This document shows, piece by piece, positions 20,903-33,255 of a stretch of DNA of 64,000 bases (its first letter is position 1; every line of letters starts with the position of its first letter). The translations under genes were made by a program, and so were the position numbers. This stretch comes from Dermatemys mawii. Taxonomy: Eukaryota > Chordata > Testudines > Dermatemydidae. Below the pieces are notes generated by a model. That model was not told the origin of the DNA, ran no database searches, and worked only from the letters and a program-made list of their open reading frames with translations. The stretch is taken from positions 38,508,642-38,572,641 of the forward strand of contig ML677335.1 of NCBI GenBank assembly GCA_007922305.1, written 5' to 3'.

Positions 20903-21754
20903 GAATGTTCACCATTTCTGTAAAAAGATTTGAGAGGATTTGAATCTGTGAGCACTTGCACACAGAGCATGACATTTTCCACTGCCTGCATGATCTTCTT
21001 CAACTTTCATTGACTCGACATCATGGTATCTAGGACCACCAATATGGGTATTCTGCCTGCTTTTTAGCAAGGGATTACTAAAGCAATTTACTCCTTTCCT
21101 ATTGAATTTGGCATTAAAAAGGATGGGAAAAGTGAGCTGGTATGGTTCTAATGAAGGTGAGGGACTAATAGACTTCACTTGACTTGGGCATAATGAAGGA
21201 AGACCCAGTGTGATCCCCACGTACAATTCAGCTCATGGATCCCATGTCTGAGTTACATCATGCCTTCAGTTCCAGTTTTGAGCAGAATTTACCACTTGTG
21301 ATATCATAACAATGGACAAATGGGAATTAAATGAAGATAGTCTAAACTCATTTTCCTTTGCAAGTTAATGCCATGGTTTCAGGAGTCAGGTTTTCACAAC
21401 TCTCATATCATGAGTTGGAAGGCCAGGGAGCCTTGTGGATGACTTGCTATTTCTCAGTTCTCTCAAAAGTGTAAACAAAAGTCTATTTTGCTGTTGTATG
21501 CTTGTAACTGGGATGTCAATCACCCCAGCAATCACTTTCAAAATAAATCCCTACCACCAATTACAAGCCCATTAAGATTTTATCACATCTCTGCTCCTCC
21601 GTTTCTCCTGGGGGTAGTAATATACTGTTGGCCTCTTCAGGTAATAAATTACTAGTTAGACAGGTAATCCGCCTGCTCCAGGGAATGTGGTTTCTGAACC
21701 CAAGGTCTGGCTAGGAGTATAGGTTCTTACTCCCTCATGTGGCTGCATAGTCCC
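20903..21754. other. No gene seen
   Basis: A 105-codon minus-strand frame (20909-21226) has no splice or domain support. The rest is unremarkable. Confidence 0.5.
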
Positions 21755-21890
21755 AGTTACTATCTAGCCCAAGAACAGATCTTTTAGAAGAACACGCAAT
21801 CTTGATTTTAAATTGTCAATAATGGAGATTCCACAATGACTCTTGGAAAATTGTTCCAATAGTTAATTATCCTAACTGTTAAGCTAGTGT
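21755..21890 (-). mobile_element. CR1-like C-terminal relic, minus strand
   Basis: TTGATTTTAAATTGTC, GAGATTCCACAATGACTC and TTGTTCCAATAGTTAATTA follow the order of the inverted CR1 C-terminal coding region seen at 20800-20900. It is heavily decayed and not open. Confidence 0.55.
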
Positions 21891-22379
21891 GGTTGGTAAG
21901 GTATCTGAAATATTATTTGCAAATGTTAATACCCTGTTTGCTCATCACAGTGACTATGAGCACAGATTCCAGGCTCCCTCCTCAAAATGTGGTCCCTGGT
22001 GTGATCCTGAAAGATTTTGAGAATATTTTCTATAGTGTTTCCCTTTCCTGTATTGTTTAGAAAACAAATTTCCTGGCCTAAAATTGTTATAAATGATATA
22101 CCTCTTTCCCACCATGTAAGGATGTGGGTCAAAGCTCACATTTTAAATCCTTATATAGTAATCCAAAGTATATATGAAATTAGTTTGTTACACTGTATGC
22201 ATTCTGTGGGAAAGGAGATGGCACAGTTTCCATTGAATGCTATAGATTCGAATAAACTGGCTGCATCTGCAGTCTGGGTTATACACAAAGATTTGAATAT
22301 GATAGAAACTCAGTTACTCTACTTCTAGGTAACCTATGTTTAAAGCCTGTTGAAAAAAGTCAAATTTTCCTTTTACAGG

Positions 22380-22735
22380 GAATTTCAACATTTCAAAATT
22401 ACTTTCCCTTTTGAATCAGAATGAAAAGTTGATTTTTTTGTGTGTGAAATGAAATATTACAAAAGATTTTAGCTCAGAAATGTAAAAGTTTTGCTCTTTT
22501 TGAATTAAACATTAAAACTATTTCATGTGTTTAAATGACATTTTTTGTTTTCCAGTGGTCGATTTGAAATGACATTTTTTGTTTCAGTACTCCTGATTGG
22601 AAAATTGAAAAAAAAAAAAAAAAGCCCTTCATTGAAATTGACTCTTGGCTTTTTCTGCAAAGAAAATGTTGATGAAACCACATTTTCTGATGGACAGGAA
22701 AAAATTTAGTGTCTGAACAATTTAAACCAGCTCTA
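22380..22735. repeat. AT-rich dispersed repeat
   Basis: T/A-rich sequence with a duplicated AAATGACATTTTTTGTTT (22533 and 22567) and a poly-A run near 22609-22622. It ends near AACCAGCTCTACTC, an ending similar to other AT-rich copies in this window. Confidence 0.45.
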
Positions 22736-23242
22736 CTCATACTCCAGTTATCTGAAGGTCAGATATGCCTGGGTCATGGGCTAGGAAGGTTACTACACTA
22801 TAGGGATAGCACACAGCAGATATAGAAGAATATAACCCAGATAATGTGATTTTAATGTCTGGTGTCTCATGAACCATAAATCTGGAAAAAACTGCTGTCC
22901 ATTATTGGAAAGCCAGGGTAACGTGTTTCCAGCCCCACCGGCTCAGAAGACATCAGGCTTTGAAATTGTCACTGGTACTTCAGACAAAGCTAAAAAGCTT
23001 CAGGCCATCACAGACTATTTTCCAGACAGGTCAGGATGCTTTTAACATCCTAAGCGTCTTGGACCTGTGTGCCTGGTATTCCCCAAGCCTCTCAGTTTGC
23101 TGCTTTTGCCAGCTGGCTGAAGATGAGCGGAAAGAGGAGCCGCTTCATTGGAGTGGCTGGGGAGGAGCTGGTGTGTGTGCTGATTTCCCTAAGATCACCT
23201 TGCTAAAGCTGGGGAGTGAAAGGGAGACAGAAGTCCATCCAT
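22736..23242. other. No gene seen
   Basis: A 94-codon plus-strand frame at 22960-23244 is open but has no recognisable domain or splice sites. Confidence 0.45.
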
Positions 23243-23332
23243 AGGCCAGATCCTGAACTGGTTTGCACCAGCATATTTCCACTGAAGTTAATGGAGTTAC
23301 TTGGAGTTTCACCAACTGAAAAGCTAGGACCT
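23243..23332. repeat. Palindromic short element
   Basis: GGCCAGATCCTGAACTGG at the left and CCAACTGAAAAGCTAGGACC at the right form loose complementary arms. A central TGAAGTTAATGGAGTTAC is typical of this family. Confidence 0.5.
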
Positions 23333-24271
23333 TTTCTTCGGGCCAGCCTTTGATAAGAAAAGTTGGTTGATTTAAAGTAGAGTAACAGAATAAGAACACA
23401 AATAGCTATGCAGGTTAGCGTGATCAAAGGTGGTGAACCTAGTAACTTTGAGTGTTAGATGTGGGAAGCTGGGTCTGTGAACTACAGGTCTAGGAGTAAG
23501 ATGCCTTCACCCCTCCAAAGAGCAATGGCAGAAGAGGGGCCATTGCTTACGTGGTGAAATACAAACAAAAAATCTAAAAGGTGTTAGGCACGATTACACA
23601 CTTCATTGCCATTCAATCTTTGGCCTCTGTGCAGAGACTGCCACAAAGAGTGACAGTATTAACCAGCTAGTGATGCACTGGAAACTTTGTGCTGTCAGAG
23701 CATACATTTTTTATCCCTACATGGCTCTGCCTTTTATCAAAATATTTTAAGAAGGATTATTTTGGCCACTGGACTGCTCAAAAAGTTAAAAGCAATTGTT
23801 CTCCTGCTAGGAGGAAAAATTAAATGTCTAAGCATCACAGGTAGCATATTACTAGCTAGTTTATCTGTATGCATGATTGTGATGACTAAAATGACAGACT
23901 TTCCTTACAGACTGTACCACTGGGGATAGAATAATACAGGCAATGGCTTACGGTTTGTGTATCTGATGGTAAAAATCAATGGTTTTCCTCATTGAAAGGT
24001 GCCCTCAGGGGCAAGAAGCAGTGAACAGCTTATTAGTTTGTGTGTGCATGCTGGCAGATGCTAAAGCAGCATTGAAATCAGTCATACACCATAATAAAGT
24101 ACCCATCCCCATCTAAAAGCTAGCGTGTTCTTATATCTCAGGAGAATATGCCTCCATTAACCCAAACCGTGCAGTAACTCATCTTTAACCACAGTGTGGG
24201 AATGCAATAGGAGAGTAACCAATAATGATTTCTTAAGGTTACTGATGCAAGAATAAATTGCTGGAGTTTGG
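23333..24271. other. No gene seen
   Basis: No coding or repeat feature is supported. Confidence 0.5.
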
Positions 24272-24352
24272 GAGTCAGATCTTCAGCTGGTGTAAATTGG
24301 TGTAGTTCTATTTAAGCTATGCTTATTTACAATGGCTGAGGATCTGGCCCTC
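24272..24352. repeat. Palindromic short element
   Basis: GAGTCAGATCTTCAGCTGG at the left and GGCTGAGGATCTGGCCCTC at the right pair well. GTGTAAATTGGTGTAG pairs with CTATGCTTATTTAC. It is closely related to 17164-17249. Confidence 0.7.
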
Positions 24353-24908
24353 TGAATGCTTTCCTCACTTGTCAGCAAAAGAAAGGAAAAAAACCATGAC
24401 ACACCAGCAATTAAGAGCATAGAACCTTCTGCTGTTTTTTTCTGACACAGACAGACAATGCTTTGAACGTTCTCTTCAGCTCATGATTCTGACACATCAG
24501 AACCACTTTGAACAATTATATTGTTACTGAGTGTTTACTGACATTTAAATATCATTCTAGACAGTTACGTATCACACCCTGGAATCCTTTGATCTGACCA
24601 CACATACCTGTACAATGCCAATACTGCCTACAGCACACACAATGGTCATTTCATGTGAAGATTCTCTTGAGGTCACTAGGGCGGATCAGGAATAAGAAGC
24701 AGAAATGATGATTTCTTGGTTTCAAGGTGGAAATATTGACTTCATGCTTCCAATCCCAGTTCCATGCTTTAAACTTGGAACTGCTAACCACATCTGTTGG
24801 GCATAGAAGAGGCTTCTTGTTAAACCTACAGAACCATAAATAGGTAGTGTTTTGTTTTGAAACTCATTGAAATGATGGGCCATGTCTGGCAGAAAAGTTC
24901 CCATAGAT
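24353..24908. other. No gene seen
   Basis: No feature is supported in this stretch. Confidence 0.5.
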
Positions 24909-25123
24909 CAGGAGTTTTCAGACTTTTGTACTGGTGACCCCTTTCACACAACAAGCCTCTAAGTGCAACTCCCCCCCACCCCGCCCCTTATACATTAAAA
25001 ACACTTTTAATATACTTAACACCATTATAAATGCTGGAGTCAAAGCAGGGTTTGAGGTGGAGGCTACAGCTCGTAACCCCCACAATGTAATAACCTCGTG
25101 ACCTCCCCAGTTTGAGAACCCTG
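24909..25123. mobile_element. hAT-type MITE
   Basis: The termini CAGGAGTTTTCAGAC and CAGTTTGAGAACCCTG are inverted repeats with a few mismatches. The flanks CCATAGAT and CCTTAGGT match at 6 of 8 positions, as for an old 8-bp duplication. The interior has GTGACCCCTTTCACACAACA on one side and CGTGACCTCC on the other. There is no coding capacity. Confidence 0.85.
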
Positions 25124-25494
25124 CCTTAGGTGGAGAAACTGATACGTAGTGGTCATTAAGCAGATGTCTAGACACCTGTACATTCACATATTCAGATCTG
25201 CCAATATGAAGATCATGAAGTTAATATGAGCAAGGCAAAATACGATGGAAGTTATGCACACTCTCTGGAGGACATGTCTTCTGAGACCACATGGAACTAC
25301 GCTGTCATCAAATTGTTATGACAAAAGGTAGAATTATACGATGCATCCTAGAACTTGATGTTCTGACCCTTGTCCTTCTTCACTTCCCTCAATGCTTGTT
25401 GTGCCAAGTGTCATGTCACATCTAAAATCACATTGGAAGCTCTGAGGGTCAGGGATCTTTTCTTTCTATTGTGTGAAGTAACTACTGCAGTGCG
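25124..25494. other. No gene seen
   Basis: Single-copy-looking sequence without a supported feature. Confidence 0.5.
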
Positions 25495-25760
25495 GAAGCA
25501 TGGTCTAGTGATTTCAGCTTTAGCCTACTAGCGCATAGATGCTGACTTCAATTCCCTGCTCTGCCACAGACTGACACCTTGGGCAAGTCACTTAATCTTT
25601 TTGTGCTGCAATTTCCCATCTGTAGTGTGGCCATAATAGTACTTTAATGCCTCAAAAGGGTGTTGTGAGAATGAATACATTAAAGATTGTAAGGCAGCTA
25701 ACATGCTGTGGTGATGGGGCTACATCAAGTACCTGAGATATATAAATATTAATGATATAT
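25495..25760 (+). mobile_element. MIR SINE, near full length, plus strand
   Basis: The tRNA-like head is GTGCGGAAGCATGGTCTAGTG with a B box-like CTTCAATTCCC. It is followed by the conserved core CTTGGGCAAGTCACTTAATC, CCCATCTGTAG, a GGGTGTTGTGAGAATGAATAC step and a tail. This is one of the most complete MIR copies in the window. Confidence 0.9.
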
Positions 25761-27663
25761 CTTTATTCTAATGTGTTAGAGAAGATACATTTGGAAAATG
25801 CCATAGTTTGACTACTCCATCTTGAATCTATCTTTTATTATAACTGCTGTGACACCAGGCTTCCAAAATAAACATGAAAAGATTTCAGAAAGTGGCAGAT
25901 GAGGGCAAACTCAGAGGAAAGCAAGATCATCATGGTCCTTGAACAGAGAAGACTGGCTTTAATCTACTCACAGATGGTTATGTACCAACATGTGCTGACC
26001 CCTCTGCTGGATCTGCAGCAAGTAGGTATGAGCAGCAGGTAAAGGAGGTCCCCCCACAAAAAGAGCCCACTGGCCCTGATTTTGTGCTGAGAGATTTTTA
26101 TACAGGAGAAAGTGCCTCTCCCTACTTATCAGCATTTTCCCCTGGTACTCCTTGTTTTCATATACTGCCTGTTGGATAGTAACATGAGAGGACTACATGC
26201 TTGTAAAATTAAACCTTAATAAAGAGAACTATTTACAAAGGCGCTGCACCTGCAGCTAGCATTTTAGCCATGTACATACAGATAAACATGCAGGTGCCTC
26301 CTCCAAACTCTTCCTTCCTGGAGCCTGTGCTCCTTCCTCCAAGTTCCATGCAGGTTGCTATGCCTCTGAGGTGGTTCCATTACAGTCTCTGGGATGGAAT
26401 TTGGGGAGTCTATGGTGGAAATATGGGAAGCTCTTTGGAGCCTTCCCACAAATCAACTGCGATTCAGGGATTCACAGATAAGTAGCAAAATCAGCTGTGT
26501 TGCATGTGTGGGTTTGTGTAGCATCTGCTCCACACAATGAGCACAGTAATTTATGTCCATGCACGAAGGCAGCATCAACCTCTCAGAACTGACTTCCTCT
26601 GAACAAGAAAAAGAGGCTTATTCAAATCTTATCGAAATCCCACTGTAGTCAAAAGGAGTTTTACCAACGACTTCAGTGGGCTTTATATCAGGCCTTTAGT
26701 TCTTTGTGGACATTTGACTATAGTCACAAACCATTCGGAGAGTCTGTTACAATTGCAAGGACTCTGCACAAGAGAGAGAGTTGGGCTTGGAGTAACCTAA
26801 GGGGCACTGCAATCATGGTCTACTCTAGTTTCATTGGCAGAGCTGCAGTGGGGAGGGGAAAACATTTTCAGAATACTTTCCCGCACCTTGTTTTGCTTTT
26901 GGTAGTCCTGCATGTTCAGAAGAACTAAATTCATCTAGAGAAGGGAAAACCAAACAATAAAAATACTTTAGGCACCAAAACACTTCTCCCCTGGCTTCTT
27001 CCTCTAGAGATATCATCATAAAGCTATCCTTATGCCCAAGGAAATGAATTTGAGATCTCTTCACCATGAATGTAGATTCCTTCTAGATAGTAATCCACTT
27101 CCTAACATCATTACAAATATTTTAGTATAAAGGCAGCATCTTTCCTCAAAAGGCAAAGAGGGAAGATTGAGGCATTTGAGAGCAGTGTAAAAACAACAAC
27201 AACAAAACCATACTGTAGCTGCCTTGGCACCATGCGGGCTGAGTATAAATAAGGAATTTTGGCTTCAAATATTCTCAGTCTCTTACCCTTATTCAGCACA
27301 CATATTCAGGAAAAACAATGATATTACCAGTTGACATTTTTTTTAGATTGTTAAGTCAATGCATAATTACTGGGAAGTATTTTTGACGGAATTTTAGATG
27401 AGCATTTTGACAAAATATAATATTGGAAACAATCATTATCAAACATTCATGTGTAGTGTGAGAGATAAAAACAGGCATCCATAATTCATACTGCACAGTG
27501 TATTACCAAGTGTGAATAAGAGGGTGAATTTAAATGAGGAGGTCTGTACAATATTTTCTGCAAGGCATCTGCTTTAATCATTTACATTATTCACTAGACT
27601 TTCCAGAACAGCAAATCTTAAATATATATTTGTTTGTGAGGATGTGTATGTAAATACACACAT
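25761..27663. other. No gene; short palindromic element near 26637-26699
   Basis: Mostly single-copy-looking sequence. CCCACTGTAGTCAAAAGGAG and CTTCAGTGGGC with TATCAGGCC near 26.64-26.70 kb form a short folded element. No exon is supported. Confidence 0.5.
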
Positions 27664-27711
27664 AAGCATGCACACAGAGACACACACACACACACACATA
27701 TATATACACAC

Positions 27712-27760
<49 letters not shown>

Positions 27761-27803
27761 TATAGACCTGTGAATATGTATGCACACACTCTCTCTCTCT
27801 CTC
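27664..27803. repeat. Compound microsatellite (CA)n(TA)n(CA)n ... (CT)n
   Basis: CA repeats (about 27680-27698), TA repeats (27698-27728 with CA interruptions), CA repeats (27728-27758) and a CT run (27789-27803). The open frames read through it are pure repeat translations. Confidence 0.95.
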
Positions 27804-27804
27804 G

Positions 27805-27929
27805 TAGGGTGACCAGACAGCAAATGTGAAAAATCAGGACAGAGGGTGGGGGGATAAAAGGAACGTATATAAGAAAAAGACACAAAAATTGGGACTGTCC
27901 TTATAAAATTGGGACATCTGGTCACCCTA
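27805..27929. mobile_element. hAT-type MITE of 125 bp
   Basis: The termini TAGGGTGACCAGA and TCTGGTCACCCTA are perfect inverted repeats. The flanks CTCTCTCG and CTCTCAAG match at 6 of 8, with the left copy inside a CT microsatellite. The inner halves CAGGACAGAGGGTGGGGGG and AAATTGGGACTGTCC are typical of a MITE seen widely in turtles and crocodilians. Confidence 0.9.
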
Positions 27930-27960
27930 CTCTCAAGCTGGATCAGACATACACACACTT

Positions 27961-28022
27961 AAGCCTGATCCAAAGCGCACTGAAGCCAATGGAAAGATTC
28001 CTATTGCCTTCACATCAGGTCC
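27961..28022. repeat. Short folded element
   Basis: AGCCTGATCCAAAGC at the left and CTTCACATCAGGTCC at the right are complementary. The centre reads TGAAGCCAATGGAAAG. Comparable stretches lie at 26637 and 45906. Confidence 0.5.
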
Positions 28023-28280
28023 TTACTGTGTGTTTTTGTTTGTATTTTAAATGGTGACTACAGGATGGGTGTGCATACGCATATGCACAAGCATATACAG
28101 GAACTGGCATTACAAGTTTAGCTCATATCACAGCTCCTGGGACACTGGAGTTACTTCTTATTCAAAGGAGAGGGAATATTAAGGGGTTGCTGTTGATAAG
28201 TGTTAGCTATTGTATAGCACTCCTCAAGCACATATCTTAACCTTAATATCAATCTTAGCTTTATAAAGGAGATAATTTAG

Positions 28281-28372
28281 TATGGCCCCATTCAGCAAAG
28301 CCCTTAGGCATATGCTTAACTTTTAACATGAGATGCTCCATTTAAATCAGTTGAATCAAGCATTTAGTTGTG
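28281..28372. repeat. Palindromic short element, CATATGCTTAA type
   Basis: GGCCCCATTCAGCAAAGCCC and GGCATATGCTTAACTTTTAA mark an arm of a folded element related to 33256-33511 and 61318-61440. Confidence 0.5.
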
Positions 28373-30029
28373 TGGCTGAGAATGATTTAAATGTTAAAGG
28401 TGCAGTAACCACACACAATCACCAGTTAAGAGCTCTGTACATCCCTCAGGACAGTGCAGCTATCTGTGGAAATCTTGTGCCTAGGACAATAGGATGGTTA
28501 GAGAACAACACCTGCACAGATTTGTGAAACATTTGAACCTGGGCTTGATATTCACAAATTCACCTGATTAGGGAGTGTTCTTCTGTGCAAACTGCACACC
28601 TAGCCCAAGTGATTACATTCTGCCAAACTTGAATTCCTTATGTAATTTCACTTATTCTTCAATACCTGTTCTAAACTGTTGTAGAGTAGTGCTATAAGCA
28701 ATCAGATAGCTGTCAGATTTGGGTGCATCTCAATGATGGGGCTTTCAAAGTCGGATTTGTAAAGCTTTTAGGCATCATTAGGAATAAATAACTCTATGAA
28801 AATAAAAAATACTATTATTTATTATCTTCCACCACTGCATAAGTTGTCTCGACCCACAAACTCACAGAGGAGTAAGGGGACATAAGACACCCCTTTATTC
28901 CCTTTGCGCTGGCTACCTTGTGCATCACAGGAAGTGGAGGACAGAGAAGCCTCCAAGGAGCCACTACTTCCCATCTCATGGGGCAAAGAGTGCAGGGCCA
29001 AGATGGAAAATGAATGAAGCCCAACATATTAGCCAACAGAGCTGAGCCAATGTTGAGGGGGAAGCAATCTGCTACTCATTTAGAGCAGTAATAGCTTACC
29101 TCCTCGCTGTGGCCAGGTGGGAGACAAAGAAATGAATAGTGACTGTCAAAGTGACTATTAACACTGTGGTCTTCTCCTGGGGCAGTTATGCACTCAATAA
29201 TATGGGCTCCAAGATAGCTTACTTACAGGAAAAGTATACAACCTTGGTTTCTTCCAGAGTTTATTAATGATTCCCATTTTTTTCCAGTGGATTGCTGGAT
29301 TTTGCCTTTATTTTCCCCCACCATCTCTTAGAAATGTGCTTCTTGATTTTAGAAAATCTGTTTGCCTGGTGCCAGGAACAGTTGGTATTTCTGTCTGGCA
29401 AGCTGTGTTATTGTTGTTGGGGTTTTTGTTTGTTTGTTTGGAGAGGAACAGCGAACACATGACAGGAAAAAAGCAAAACACTGCAAAGCTGTCTCAACAA
29501 GCTACTAACTGAGTTACACAGGGCATATTATAAAATTTGAATTTTTTAATTATATCCATCAGACAAGTCAGCAGGGAATCATGCATGAAATCCAAGCACT
29601 CTGAAGACCAAGAGGGGAAATTTCACCTCTCTTTATGAAGCAAAGTCCAAATGATTAAAATGATAGTGGCCCATCATTTTAATTATCTTTCCAGTATGTG
29701 TGCTCTCTTCCCTGCTTTAACACAGTGAGGCATTAATTCAGTCCTCCCATTGTGGTGCAAAAGGAAAGCAAGACTCAAGATGTCCCATTCTGCCAGCATC
29801 TCATTCACAAGGTAGATTACAGTTACCCAGTTTTCTTCTTTGACTATTTTACATTGGTATCCCAATATGATATATCAAGTTCCCAGAATTCATGATTTGG
29901 GGGGTCACTGTGATTAGAGTTTGTGGTTGGGGAAAAGTCAGAACATGAAAAGCATGTTTAAAAGACGCTACAAAATTGTGTGAATTGATTTTGAATGAAG
30001 CACCACTGAAAGGACAGGGAATTTCTTTG
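28373..30029. other. No gene seen
   Basis: Single-copy-looking sequence, partly AT-rich. No exon or recognisable transposon is supported. Confidence 0.5.
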
Positions 30030-30205
30030 AGCAGGAGGTACGCTCTTGTTGTTAAGGCACTAGACAGGGATTCAAGAAACCTGAGTTCTATACGTGGCTC
30101 AGATATAGACTTGCTGTGTGACCTTGGGCAAGTCACTTAGCTTCTTTCTGCCTCAGTTTCCTGTCTATAAAATGGGGATGATAATGATACATTCAAAATG
30201 GGCAA
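30030..30205 (+). mobile_element. MIR SINE, plus strand
   Basis: The B box-like head region (ACCTGAGTTCTATACG) leads into the well-conserved core GACTTGCTGTGTGACCTTGG, GCAAGTCACTTAGC, GCCTCAGTTTCCTGTC and AAAATGGGGATGATAATGAT. The core is unusually well preserved compared with the other MIR copies here. Confidence 0.95.
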
Positions 30206-31019
30206 GACAGAAAAAAAGTAAGTTCTTCATGAGAGGGTCTGTCCTTTGCTATGTTTATGTACAACATGCCCTGTGGCAACCTCTAACTGCTAACATAAAT
30301 AACAAACAATAATACAGCTGTTGCCAAGGTACTAACCTTAAGAAGTTGGATATCGATAGCTCAGCCTTAGAGATGGGTTAACTGCCAAAGGATTGGAGGT
30401 TTTGTTTAATTAATGGTTGTAAAGGCCTACATAAAGCTTATCAAAATTCACCAAGCCTTTGTAATGCATCCTGAGTTAATAGTCTGACAATTGATTTAAT
30501 GCATTCCTAAATGTGCCTATCAATAGGTTTTTAAGTGACGTACAATAAAACAAATATAACTTAACAACTAATACAGACAAACTTAACCAGAAGATCTGGT
30601 ACAAAGGTAAACCTGACAGCTTTCAGTAGAGCACCCCACCAGACAAAAGGGCTCAATTAACATATCACCACAAACAAAGAACAGTTCTCATCACACTGCC
30701 ATCCCAATGCCAGGAATTGTCTGTGTATGAAAATAAATGCTGCAACATATAATAATAGGTGCAATTTCAGCAGTTCATCTGGTTAATGCAATAGACTTGT
30801 GTTTTCTAATATTTATATATAGGGGTCCACATTTACTCTGTGCTGGCTTCATGCAGCAAGCAGGCTGCTGGAAAAACACATATGGAGAAGTCGTCTATTC
30901 TTATACTTGGCAATACCCTGGCTGCTCACGGGAATGGGGTTAGGCAGTCAGCATGGAAGGACAATGGGACACACAGATGTGCAGATCAGCAGAACAAAGC
31001 TGATGCCTTTAAATGTAGG
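30206..31019. other. No gene seen
   Basis: AT-rich sequence leading up to the LTR-like unit at 31020. Confidence 0.5.
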
Positions 31020-31794
31020 TGTGACTGGGGACACTCACCTCTCGAGAGCGCCTCCCATTGGTTGGGTGCGAACCTACACTCTCTCTGCTAGCGGTGCCCC
31101 CCGTCAGCTGTCAGCCTTATCAGGTAGCTCTTCAGTGGCTCAGCCCTCTGGCCAAGTCACACATAGTCAAATGCATGAAGGAACCCCTTCCAGGGTAAAA
31201 GGTCCAACGGGGTCTGTCCCTGTGCCCTTGGTAATGTCGGCAGTTCTGCTCCTGACTCAGTCCTCAGCCTCTTCTGGGTTAGCTTTAAGTCTGCATTTGC
31301 CCTGGTGTAGAGCAGTGCCCCCAGGCTTGTCTTCCTGGGGACTCTAAGTCCTGCCCTTCACTTGGGCCTCTAAACAGCCTTATCGCCTTCTTGAGGCTGA
31401 GGCCACCTTGCCAGTGGGGGCTCAGGGGAACCCAGGCTTGCTGATTACTCCAGGCCATGGACCCGGGGACTCTATAAAAAGCAGCCATGTGCTGCTTTCT
31501 GAAATGCTACTGCTATTCCTTGGGCCACTTCCCACATAGCCCCTTCCTCCTCACCTTTCCCTCAGGGTTAAAGATCTAAACTCTTCACCTTCTGGTCCTA
31601 GCCAGCAAGTGATCTGCTCTAGCCCCGCAGCTCCTTTTAACTGGGCCTACTGCCCTTGGATTGGCTGCTTTCCTGCAGCCTCTCTAGACAAGCCTGGAGG
31701 ACCTATCTTCACTGTTCCTTTTCTGTGGTGAGATGTGATAAGACCATGAAGCCTCCATCAGGGGGCCTCAAAGGGTCCAGTATGCCCTGTCACA
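31020..31794 (+). mobile_element. Putative solo LTR of 775 bp
   Basis: The unit starts TGTGACTGGGG and ends CCCTGTCACA, giving TG...CA ends with short inverted termini. The flanking 5-mers GTAGG and GTTGG match at 4 of 5. A TATA-like CTCTATAAAAAGC near 31470 suggests plus orientation. The unit is GC-rich and has no gag, pol or env frame. The 146- and 67-codon frames within it have no support as protein. It resembles, from memory, GC-rich LTRs common in turtles. Confidence 0.7.
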
Positions 31795-32598
31795 GTTGGT
31801 TTCCCAGCTTCCACGGAGTCCCCTAGAAGAATGCAAGTTCTGAGCTGTGAGCAAGCAAACATATTATCTATAAAATTAAAAATCAGCAAGCACAATTAAA
31901 ACCCTAATAGTCAACATTTAAATACATTGCAAGTCACTTTTTTATGTGGCCAGTTTCTGCTTAAAGGAACAAACTCCAGCATAGCTATAAATTCAAGAAA
32001 AACCATGATTTAGAACAGACATTCTGATACAAGTTTAACTGGAGCAATGCTAACAGGTAGCTCTCTAATAAAGATTCTACCAGCATAAATGATGTCTTAT
32101 TGCAGCCTAATAAACCTTCCCCTCCTACATAATTACTTTTGAAGCATAATGTGCTGCCCTGGTCCCCACCCTCCTCTTCGTCACACTCTCACACACATTT
32201 TTCCCTTTATAATTAAAAGGAAAAAAGTCTCTGTATTTGTTTTCTTAATACATTATAAAATAACAGCGATATTAATTAAGAGGTCTATATTTCTATTTCA
32301 AGGTTCAAATACTTTCACTAAGCGCATTGTGCTCTCAGAATCCAGTGTCAGCAGAATCTCTGACTAAATATACAGACTTTTTTTCTTAATCCCTTCCTCC
32401 CTATACACAATTTCAAAACAAATGTGAGTGGTTAAGAGCCCTGGGCAACATTCTCAGTTGTAGTAAACCACCAGAGCTTCATTGAAGTAAATGGAGTAGG
32501 AGCCAATAGTAGGAGTAGAAGCGGTAGAGGAATATCAAGTAGGAATAGATGGGTTATATTATGTCTGTATGTGGCACTGGTGCGACTGCTACTAGAAT
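31795..32598. other. No gene seen
   Basis: AT-rich sequence with no supported exon. The left partner of the TIR at 32599-32632 was not located. Confidence 0.45.
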
Positions 32599-32632
32599 AC
32601 TGTGTCTTTGCTGTGTAGACATACCCTAACAC
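32599..32632. mobile_element. Right terminal repeat of a MITE
   Basis: GTGTAGACATACCCTAA is the exact complement of the start of the element at 53741. It marks the right edge of a related element whose left edge I could not place. Confidence 0.65.
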
Positions 32633-33255
32633 TCTTTGGTTCAGTGTTTCTTTCTATAATGGGCTGAGATGGAACTTCAAATTAAAGATCCTCTGAACTT
32701 TGAGAAGAAAGGCTTTGAAATCCAGACCCAAACCTAGTTCCAGATTGCTTAGGCCCATCTCTAATTTGGAAGTACACTGCTTCTGGTATAACACATCCTC
32801 TGCAGCTCTCAGCCACATATTACTCCACATCATACACAAGTTAGCAGAACAGAAATAATCTTGGTTTCGTAAAACTGGCTACTTTGCTATAGTCTTTAGA
32901 AATTCAGAACTCAAGCATGCTGCCTACTGTCGAGGTAGAGACACACATTTAAAAAGTGAATATATTTGTTCTATTAGTCATTCAAATTATATTTTTTCCT
33001 TTAGCTTTAGACACATTAAAAAGGGCTCCTATTCATATGCTCCTGCGAGATGAACTTGGCAAACCCTAAGTTATACATATCAGAATTAACCTTAAAACCT
33101 AAAGTACCCTAGTGTTATTCATATAACCTTTCACTAACAAACAAGGCAAATAAAAACCTAAAACAATCCCCCAACCACGAAAATCCACCACTCTTCAAAT
33201 CTTCTCCACTTTTTTTTGTTGCACAGATTGAATTCCCACACTGAAGTGATTGTTT
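32633..33255. other. No gene seen
   Basis: AT-rich sequence without a supported feature. Confidence 0.5.

Noticed and set aside
27574..27958. Open frames of 61-123 codons with Cys-Val and Tyr-Ile runs
   Set aside because: They are translations of the CA/TA/CT microsatellite and the adjoining MITE.
30907..31347. 146-codon plus-strand frame
   Set aside because: Mostly inside the putative solo LTR, with no similarity to gag, pol or env that I can see.
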